A DNA stretch of 8,098 nt, taken from contig JASGCR010000088.1 of NCBI GenBank assembly GCA_030054015.1, forward strand, positions 1 to 8,098. Direction: 5' to 3'. The translations under genes and the position numbers were made by a program. The notes beneath the pieces were generated by a model. The model made no database searches. It was not told where the DNA came from and was given only the letters and a program-made list of their open reading frames with translations. Shown here piece by piece: positions 1 to 4,095 of this stretch (the stretch's first letter is position 1; each line of letters begins with the position of its first letter). Origin of the DNA: Candidatus Symbiobacter sp. GTDB lineage: Bacteria; Pseudomonadota; Alphaproteobacteria; Elsterales; Elsteraceae.

Positions 1-21
1 CTTCGCCCTAAGCGTCGCTTT

Positions 22-45
22 CCCCCCCTTCTAAAGAAGGGGGGG
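22..45. repeat. C7/G7 perfect hairpin upstream of glpK
   Basis: A perfect 10-bp inverted repeat (CCCCCCCTTC at 22-31 and GAAGGGGGGG at 36-45) with a TAAA loop. It could end transcription of an upstream gene outside the window, but no T-run follows it on either strand, so a palindromic intergenic repeat is at least as likely. The two homopolymer arms (C7, G7) are prone to length change. Confidence 0.5.
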
Positions 46-58
46 TAAATCAATTTTC

Positions 59-87
59 GACTTGTTCAGACCTTCCCAAAACAGGAG
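59..87 (+). repeat. short dispersed repeat before glpK
   Basis: These 29 bases align without gaps to 1689-1717 downstream of glpK, with 22 of 29 positions identical. The shared core is GACTT..TC.GAC.TTCCC.AA.CAGGA. The left arm of the inverted repeat at 1616-1642 is an inverted relative of the same core. glpK is therefore bracketed by copies of one intergenic repeat. The end of this copy provides the AGGAG ribosome binding site of glpK. Confidence 0.5.
83..87 (+). promoter_or_regulatory. ribosome binding site of glpK
   Basis: AGGAG lies 11 bases before the ATG at 99. The spacing is slightly long, but this is the only good Shine-Dalgarno match upstream and it supports the chosen start. Confidence 0.6.
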
Positions 88-98
88 AAACAAAGCCC

Positions 99-1604
99 AT
101 GACCCATCCCAAAAATTTTATCCTGGCGATTGATCAAGGCACCACCTCGTCGCGGGCGATGGTGTTTGACCAAGATTTGCGCAAAATTTCCCAGTCCCAG
201 CAAGAATTCCGCCAATATTTTCCGCAATCGGGTTGGGTTGAGCATGATCCCGAAGAGATATTTTCCTCGTGTCTGGCGGTGATGCGCACGGCCCTGGCGG
301 AGGCGCATCTAACCGCCCGCGACATTGCCGCCCTGGGCATCACCAACCAGCGCGAAACCACGGTGATTTGGGACCGCGCGACCGGCAAGGCCATTCACCC
401 CGCCATTGTCTGGCAAGACCGCCGCACCAGCGAGAGATGCAGCCAATTGGCCGCCGCCGGTCATGGTCAAATGGTGACCGCAAAAACCGGCTTAATTCTG
501 GATGCTTATTTCTCGGCCACCAAAATTGCCTGGATTTTGGATCACGTACCCGGGGCGCGGGCGGCGGCGGAACGGGGCGATTTGGCCTTTGGCACGGTGG
601 ATTGTTTTTTGTTGTGGCGGCTCACGGGCGGAGCGGTTCATGCCACCGATGCCACCAATGCCGCCCGCACGATGCTGTATGATCTTGGGCGCGGGGAATG
701 GGATGAGGATTTATTGTCGCTGTTGCGGGTGCCTCCGGCGATATTGCCCGAAATCCGCGATTCGGCCGCCGATTTCGGCACCAGTCTGCCGCATTTTTTG
801 GCGGGAGCGATTAAAATTGGCGGGATGGCGGGCGACCAACATGCCGCCCTGATCGGTCAGGCGTGTTTTGCGCCTGGCATGATGAAATCGACTTATGGCA
901 CCGGCTGTTTTGCCCTGATGAATATTGGCGACCACCCGATTTTGTCGCGTCACCGGCTTTTGACCACCGTGGCCTATCAATTGGGCGGCAAACGCAGTTA
1001 TGCCCTGGAAGGCTCGATTTTTATTGCCGGTGCGGCGGTGCAATGGCTGCGCGATGGGTTGGGGGTGATTAAACAGGCGAGCGATTCCGGCGCAATGGCC
1101 GCCCAATCCGACCCAACGCAACAGCTTTATTTGGTGCCGGCCTTTGTTGGCCTTGGCGCGCCTTATTGGGATTCCGAAGCGCGGGGGGCGATCTTTGGCC
1201 TCACCCGCAACAGCGGGCCCAAGGAATTGGCACGTGCGGCCTTGGAAGCCGTTTGTTTCCAAACCCATGATTTGTTGCGGGCCATGCGGGAAGATTGGCC
1301 GCATCGCCAAGACAGCACAACCATTTTGCGCGTCGATGGCGGCATGACGTCATCGGATTGGACGATGCAACGCCTGGCCGATATTTTGGGGGGGACGGTT
1401 GATCGCCCGCTGGAACAAGAAACCACCGCGATGGGGGCGGCTTATTTGGCGGGATTAACCGCGGGTCTGTGTCCGCCGCCGACGGAATTCGCCAAAAATT
1501 GGCGGTTGGAGCGGCGATTTAGCCCCGGCCTGGCGGCGACAGATCGTACCCGATTAATTGCCGGTTGGCATGATGCGGTGGGACGGACGTTGGTTCGGAA
1601 GTGA
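99..1604 (+). CDS. glpK: glycerol kinase
   Basis: ATP-dependent cytoplasmic kinase of the FGGY family that converts glycerol to sn-glycerol 3-phosphate, trapping glycerol and feeding glycolysis or lipid synthesis. The 501 residues match the usual length. Visible motifs: the N-terminal phosphate loop DQGTTSSRA (12-20); glycerol-contacting R85-E86 in NQRETT and Y137; catalytic base D246 with Q247 in AGDQHAAL; the FGGY motif MLYDL (192-196); LGAPYWDSEARG; and the C-terminal DGGMTSSDW signature. The start is fixed by AGGAG 11 bases upstream and by the loop beginning at the usual distance. The segment just before AGDQ, where E. coli GlpK has its fructose-1,6-bisphosphate loop (GGTR), is shorter and lacks that motif, so this allosteric control is probably absent. 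No glpF, glpD or glpR is next to it. Family assignment is certain from motifs; the regulatory remark is inference. Confidence 0.97.
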   Translation: MTHPKNFILAIDQGTTSSRAMVFDQDLRKISQSQQEFRQYFPQSGWVEHDPEEIFSSCLAVMRTALAEAHLTARDIAALGITNQRETTVIWDRATGKAIHPAIVWQDRRTSERCSQLAAAGHGQMVTAKTGLILDAYFSATKIAWILDHVPGARAAAERGDLAFGTVDCFLLWRLTGGAVHATDATNAARTMLYDLGRGEWDEDLLSLLRVPPAILPEIRDSAADFGTSLPHFLAGAIKIGGMAGDQHAALIGQACFAPGMMKSTYGTGCFALMNIGDHPILSRHRLLTTVAYQLGGKRSYALEGSIFIAGAAVQWLRDGLGVIKQASDSGAMAAQSDPTQQLYLVPAFVGLGAPYWDSEARGAIFGLTRNSGPKELARAALEAVCFQTHDLLRAMREDWPHRQDSTTILRVDGGMTSSDWTMQRLADILGGTVDRPLEQETTAMGAAYLAGLTAGLCPPPTEFAKNWRLERRFSPGLAATDRTRLIAGWHDAVGRTLVRK

Positions 1605-1615
1605 TGATAGATTTT

Positions 1616-1710
1616 TTAAGGAAAGTCCGAACAAGTCTCAAAAACAAAAAGATGGCATTTACGAGCGCGGCTCTTTTGGCAAGTTTGGGACTTAATCGGA
1701 CTTTCCCTAA
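1616..1710. repeat. 27-bp inverted repeat in the convergent gap after glpK
   Basis: The left arm at 1616-1642 and the right arm at 1684-1710 are inverted copies with 23 of 27 positions pairing (core GGAAAGTCCG / CGGACTTTCC). The spacer of about 41 bases contains a small hairpin, GAGC-GCG-GCTC (1663-1673), followed by TTTT. It lies 11 bases after the glpK stop and between converging transcripts. It may act as a two-way barrier to transcription, but no T-run follows the main stem, so it looks more like a palindromic repeat than a classical terminator. The right arm region is homologous to 59-87. Confidence 0.6.
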
Positions 1711-1790
1711 GCAGGAAGGGGAGGTCTAGTGGTTTGTAATTATTAGGTTTTTATCATTTTCCTCAAAAGAACTAATTTTGAATCAGACTC

Positions 1791-2222
1791 TTACGAAACA
1801 CTTTCGAACTGTGCGCGCAAACTATATTTTAATGACTGAGCATCTAGGGTCAGTTTGGCATCCTCATCAAGCGCATAAGCTTGCCATAAAAAAAGGACTT
1901 GTTCATTTAATTCTTCAATTAATTGGGATCGCGTTTCAGCAAATACAAAAATCCCCAGATCGGGCTTTTCAATCTCAAGGAATTCTTCTTCCTCATCAAT
2001 CGTGACTTTGAAATTAATCGGGTTTTTTGCCTTTATTTGGCAGTCCTTCCAGGTAAAATTGTCCAGAATTAAGGGCTGAATATCTTCCACCGCAAATCTC
2101 TGGTTTTTTTGCGATGCCAAAGGGTGATGGGGCGGTTGCTGCGAAATTTTATCGGATTCAGTATCCGCGAAGGTCTCGGTCTCGGTTTCGGTTAAAAAAG
2201 ATGAGGTATAATTTTCAGTCAT
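1791..2222 (-). CDS. HicB-like putative antitoxin, copy B1 (last gene of array)
   Basis: Unnamed protein of 143 residues from the ATG at 2222; a TTG at 2234 would add MDLP. Residues 1-65 form a polar leader with a TE/ET repeat (11-17) and the motif RFAVEDIQPLILDNFTW (42-58). Residues 69-117 look like a HicB-type beta-beta-helix domain: NPINFKVTIDEE, then PDLGIFVFAE, then an acidic helix RSQLIEELNEQVLFLWQAY. No ribbon-helix-helix DNA-binding motif is obvious. The gene starts 15 bases after the stop of A1 and is the last gene; no A-type gene or remnant follows. The role proposed from gene order and the HicB-like domain is neutralising a HicA-like partner. It shares a perfect 56-bp stretch (1988-2043) with B3. 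Base composition is more AT-rich than glpK. The coding call is firm and the function moderate. Confidence 0.8.
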   Translation of the reverse strand: MTENYTSSFLTETETETFADTESDKISQQPPHHPLASQKNQRFAVEDIQPLILDNFTWKDCQIKAKNPINFKVTIDEEEEFLEIEKPDLGIFVFAETRSQLIEELNEQVLFLWQAYALDEDAKLTLDAQSLKYSLRAQFESVS

Positions 2223-2237
2223 TGGCAAATCCAATCT

Positions 2238-2525
2238 TCAATTTGAATTTAAAAAACCCTTATCCGTTAGTATCTTTTCATATTGCTCGCGCGATAATGG
2301 GCAATCGATGAGGTCAAGAAATTCCTTACGTGATAACTTGCATTGTCTAGCCATTAAACTTAAAATATCATCTTGTATGTCTTTTCCACCATGACTTGTC
2401 TTGGTAAGAATATCGGTTTTCCTACCATCAATCGTATAGTAGCGGAAATAATGATGATCGTTATCGCTTCTAACAAACCCTTTATTTAGAAGTCCTGTTT
2501 CAGTTTTTTTTTGTTTTCGTGGCAT
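2238..2525 (-). CDS. HicA-like putative toxin, copy A1
   Basis: A 95-residue protein with features of the HicA (YcfA-like) mRNA interferase fold: LLNKGF (12-17), a DHHYF segment with H24 at the position of the catalytic His of HicA proteins, a strand YYTIDGR, the TKTSHGGK turn (41-48), and a helix DDILSLMARQCKLSRKEFLDL. A C-terminal extension (CPLSREQYEKIL, 75-86) is not part of the minimal HicA domain. The family acts as a ribosome-independent RNase that halts translation until its HicB partner inhibits it; for this protein that is inferred. The ATG at 2525 lies inside B2 (26-base overlap), which suggests translational coupling, with AGAG 8 bases before it. The last 39 residues are identical to A2, while the N-terminal half differs strongly. 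Which B is its partner cannot be read directly; B2, which overlaps it, is my preference. Confidence 0.8.
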   Translation of the reverse strand: MPRKQKKTETGLLNKGFVRSDNDHHYFRYYTIDGRKTDILTKTSHGGKDIQDDILSLMARQCKLSRKEFLDLIDCPLSREQYEKILTDKGFLNSN

Positions 2526-2967
2526 TGTCGATACTCTGAAATGTGTCCAGTAGTGATTTTTTTAACCTTAGAGCATTCATGGCGAGTATTTTATCATTCT
2601 CTAACGCGTATTCTTGCCATAAAAAAATCACTTGTTCGTGTAATTCAGCGAGAAGTTTTTTGCGTGAATCTGCAAATACCAACACACCGATTTCAGGGTT
2701 TTCGATGACCAATAATCTTCCGTCTTCGTGCTTTGTGACTTCAAATTCAATCGGTGTTTTTGCCTTTATTTGGCAGCCATGCCAGGTAAAGTCATCCAGG
2801 ATTAACGGCTGAATATCTTCATCAGAAAATCTTGGTTTTTTCTGCGAAGAAATAGCTTTAATTGGCTTTTGCCCCAAAGCTTTGGCTGAATTAACCCCCG
2901 CCTTATCACCAGACAAAGGCATGGTAATTGGGCCGATTAAAAAAGATGGGGTGTAAGTTTCAGTCAT
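2500..2967 (-). CDS. HicB-like putative antitoxin, copy B2
   Basis: A 155-residue relative of B1 and B3, using the ATG at 2967; a TTG at 2979 would add MDLP. The leader (residues 1-70) is almost the same as in B3, with PRFSDEDIQPLILDDFTW (45-62). The HicB-like part runs from TPIEFEVTKHEDGR (71-84) through PEIGVLVFAD (91-100) and a helix to about residue 120. The C-terminus differs from both other copies and ends in a basic tail, NATKTKKN, translated from the 26 bases that overlap A1. The overlap fits co-translation of B2 with A1. A 165-bp stretch (2757-2921) is identical in B3. The proposed role is antitoxin of a HicA-like protein, inferred from domain shape and gene order. The upstream gene A2 ends 15 bases before the ATG. 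Confidence 0.8.
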   Translation of the reverse strand: MTETYTPSFLIGPITMPLSGDKAGVNSAKALGQKPIKAISSQKKPRFSDEDIQPLILDDFTWHGCQIKAKTPIEFEVTKHEDGRLLVIENPEIGVLVFADSRKKLLAELHEQVIFLWQEYALENDKILAMNALRLKKSLLDTFQSIDNATKTKKN

Positions 2968-2982
2968 TGGCAAATCCAATCT

Positions 2983-3270
2983 TCAATTTGAATTTAAAAA
3001 ACCCTTATCCGTTAGTATCTTTTCATATTGTTCGCGCGATAATGGGCAATCGATGAGGTCAAGAAATTCCTTACGTGACAACTTGCATTGTCTGGCCATT
3101 AAATTTAGCATGTTATCGCTTAATTCTTTTTCACCATGGCTGGTTTTGGTGGTTACTCCTGTGTCAATGCCATTTGATGCGATATAGACAAAGTATTTAT
3201 GATCTCGGTTATCGAGAATAAAGCCCTTTCTTTGCAGAGTTCTTTCTGACTTTTTTTGATCCCGCGGCAT
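2983..3270 (-). CDS. HicA-like putative toxin, copy A2
   Basis: A 95-residue paralogue of A1. The HicA-like landmarks are kept: KGF (15-17), H24 in DHKYF, the TKTSHGEK turn (41-48) and the helix LMARQCKLSRKEFLDL. H25 of A1 is K25 here, so only H24 is shared. Residues 57-95 are identical to A1, but the N-terminal half, expected to carry the active site and much of the partner contact, has diverged strongly. The start is well supported: AAGGAAG lies 7 bases before the ATG, inside the end of B3, whose stop is only 2 bases away. The arrangement implies translation coupled to B3, making B3-A2 a likely pair. Predicted function is an RNA-cleaving growth inhibitor, by family resemblance only. Confidence 0.8.
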   Translation of the reverse strand: MPRDQKKSERTLQRKGFILDNRDHKYFVYIASNGIDTGVTTKTSHGEKELSDNMLNLMARQCKLSRKEFLDLIDCPLSREQYEKILTDKGFLNSN

Positions 3271-3272
3271 TT

Positions 3273-3713
3273 TTATGCTTCCTTGAAACTTTCATTTAGA
3301 GAATATTTCAGTTTTATGGCTTTTGGCCCAAGTTTTTCGTCATTTGCCAAACTATATCTTTGCCATAAAAACGCCAGACATTCATGCAGTTCATTAATCA
3401 GTTTGGCACGAGAATCGGCAAAAACCAATACACCTAATGTCGGATTTTCAATGACGAGAAGATTTCCTTCCTCATCAATCGTGACTTTGAAATTAATCGG
3501 GTTTTTTGCCTTTATTTGGCAGCCATGCCAGGTAAAGTCATCCAGGATTAACGGCTGAATATCTTCATCAGAAAATCTTGGTTTTTTCTGCGAAGAAATA
3601 GCTTTAATTGGCTTTTGCCCCAAAGCTTTGGCTGAATTAACCCCCGCCTTATCACCAGACAAAGGCACAGTAATTGGGCCGGTTAAAAAAGATGGCGCGT
3701 AATTTTCAGTCAT
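3273..3713 (-). CDS. HicB-like putative antitoxin, copy B3 (first gene of array, mosaic)
   Basis: A 146-residue protein from the ATG at 3713; a TTG at 3725 would add MDSP. I prefer the ATG because it is conserved in all three B genes and overlaps the stop of a short upstream frame (ATGA). Residues 1-70 match B2 almost exactly, then NPINFKVTIDEE (71-82) switches to the B1 type, and the rest (PTLGVLVFAD, helix 102-120) diverges from both. At DNA level 3503-3667 is identical to B2 and 3467-3522 is identical to B1, which shows recombination within the family. The domain shape is HicB-like, suggesting an antitoxin. It heads the array and its stop is 2 bases from A2. HicB-type antitoxins often repress their own operon, but no DNA-binding motif is obvious here. 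Confidence 0.8.
   Translation of the reverse strand: MTENYAPSFLTGPITVPLSGDKAGVNSAKALGQKPIKAISSQKKPRFSDEDIQPLILDDFTWHGCQIKAKNPINFKVTIDEEGNLLVIENPTLGVLVFADSRAKLINELHECLAFLWQRYSLANDEKLGPKAIKLKYSLNESFKEA
3278..3284 (-). promoter_or_regulatory. ribosome binding site of A2 inside the end of B3
   Basis: AAGGAAG on the minus strand, 7 bases before the ATG at 3270. It is the strongest Shine-Dalgarno match in the array and sits within the last codons of B3, so ribosomes finishing B3 can reload directly onto A2. Confidence 0.65.
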
Positions 3714-3847
3714 TGGGGAATCCAATCATCGAGAATGCTCTGGCGGCACCAGGTCGCCACCACCCAAATCGACAATGATAAAATGGCATTGTAAAATCTT
3801 TTTCGCTCCGGCACAACCGCAAACTCCGTGCGCCGAAATAGCGTCAT
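3710..3847 (-). CDS. possible 45-residue ORF starting inside the palindromic repeat
   Basis: An open frame of 45 codons begins MTLFRRTEFAVVPERK and ends SILDDWIPQ; its TGA overlaps the ATG of B3 (ATGA). The ATG and first codons come from the outer arm of the repeat element at 3840-3986. A hydrophobic middle (NAILSLSIWVVATW) is followed by an amphipathic end. I recognise no family. It could be a leader peptide coupled to the toxin-antitoxin array, or the 3' remnant of a gene interrupted by the repeat, with the repeat supplying a chance start. Upstream of the ATG there is only a weak GGTGGG. The DNA is GC-richer than the array it precedes, which fits a remnant of the surrounding chromosome. Confidence 0.25.
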   Translation of the reverse strand: MTLFRRTEFAVVPERKRFYNAILSLSIWVVATWCRQSILDDWIPQ

Positions 3848-3986
3848 TACCCACCAGACTGCAAGCGGGAATCCGCTTGCAGTCTGAGTTGGGTAATCCC
3901 CCAGGAGTATTTTTCCTTAAACGCCTGGGGGATTACCCGACTCGAAATATCCGTGTTCCACGGATATTTCGGCGGGGAATGACGCT
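3840..3986. repeat. cloverleaf-shaped palindromic repeat element, copy 1
   Basis: The outer arms 3840-3855 and 3971-3986 pair at 14 of 16 positions (AGCGTCATT...AATGACGCT). They enclose three hairpins. The first is 3855-3868 with 3873-3886: 14 bp perfect, loop GAAT. The second is 3886-3905 with 3924-3943: 19 of 20 bp plus one T-G wobble, loop 18 bases. The third is 3943-3955 with 3959-3971: 13 bp perfect, loop TTC. The element fills most of the divergent region between the array and the pump gene. A second copy begins at 8066. It encodes no transposase, so it is probably a non-autonomous repeat related in type to REP or MITE elements. The frame running through it on the plus strand (3775-4035) is not considered a gene. 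Confidence 0.85.
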
Positions 3987-4095
3987 CTTCCTTTTAAACC
4001 CGTTGGCAAGGAACGACGTTCTTTTCGTCGGATAGTGTTTGCTTTGCCGTTGAAACTAGCGTTACTATGGTTCAGCTTTAGATAGGTTTGTTAAA
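3987..4095 (+). other. upstream region of the pump gene, no clear promoter
   Basis: Between the repeat element and the TTG start there is a small hairpin, CGACG-TTCTTTT-CGTCG (about 4011-4030). The weak promoter-like pair TTGCTT (4039-4044) and TACTAT (4063-4068), 18 bases apart, matches the consensus poorly. An in-frame stop at 4057-4059 limits how far the pump gene can extend upstream. Confidence 0.3.

Larger units (their letters stand above)
1791..3725 (-). repeat. imperfect tandem duplication, period about 745 bp (B-A-B-A-B)
   Basis: Equivalent start codons of B3, B2 and B1 lie 746 and 745 bases apart. Block 2213-2362 matches block 2958-3107 in 146 of 150 positions; it covers the 3' half of an A gene through the start of the next B. 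Block 2757-2921 equals 3503-3667 in all 165 positions; it covers the N-terminal half of B. Between these blocks the copies differ strongly. The array holds a little over two and a half units. Confidence 0.9.

Noticed and set aside
711..1310. 199-codon minus-strand frame under glpK
   Set aside because: Antisense to well conserved glycerol kinase motifs; no start signal or family resemblance.
1616..1710. Inverted repeat as a classical Rho-independent terminator
   Set aside because: The arms are long and the loop is wide, with no T-run after the stem on either strand; kept as a repeat only.
1778..2005. Plus-strand frames across the toxin-antitoxin array (also 2114-2311, 2543-2812, 3256-3558)
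   Set aside because: They are complements of the B and A genes, repeat with the same period, and lack ribosome binding sites.
1791..3725. The repeated array as a CRISPR or a simple tandem repeat
   Set aside because: The repeat unit is about 745 bp, contains full genes and diverges by blocks; there are no short repeats with regular spacers.
3775..3780. TATCAT as a -10 box for the array on the minus strand
   Set aside because: Good match to the -10 consensus, but no -35 hexamer at 16-18 bases; the TTTACA nearby is only 9 bases away.
3775..4035. 86-codon open frame on the plus strand through the cloverleaf repeat
   Set aside because: Most of it is translated palindromic repeat, it has no good ribosome binding site and no recognisable protein features.
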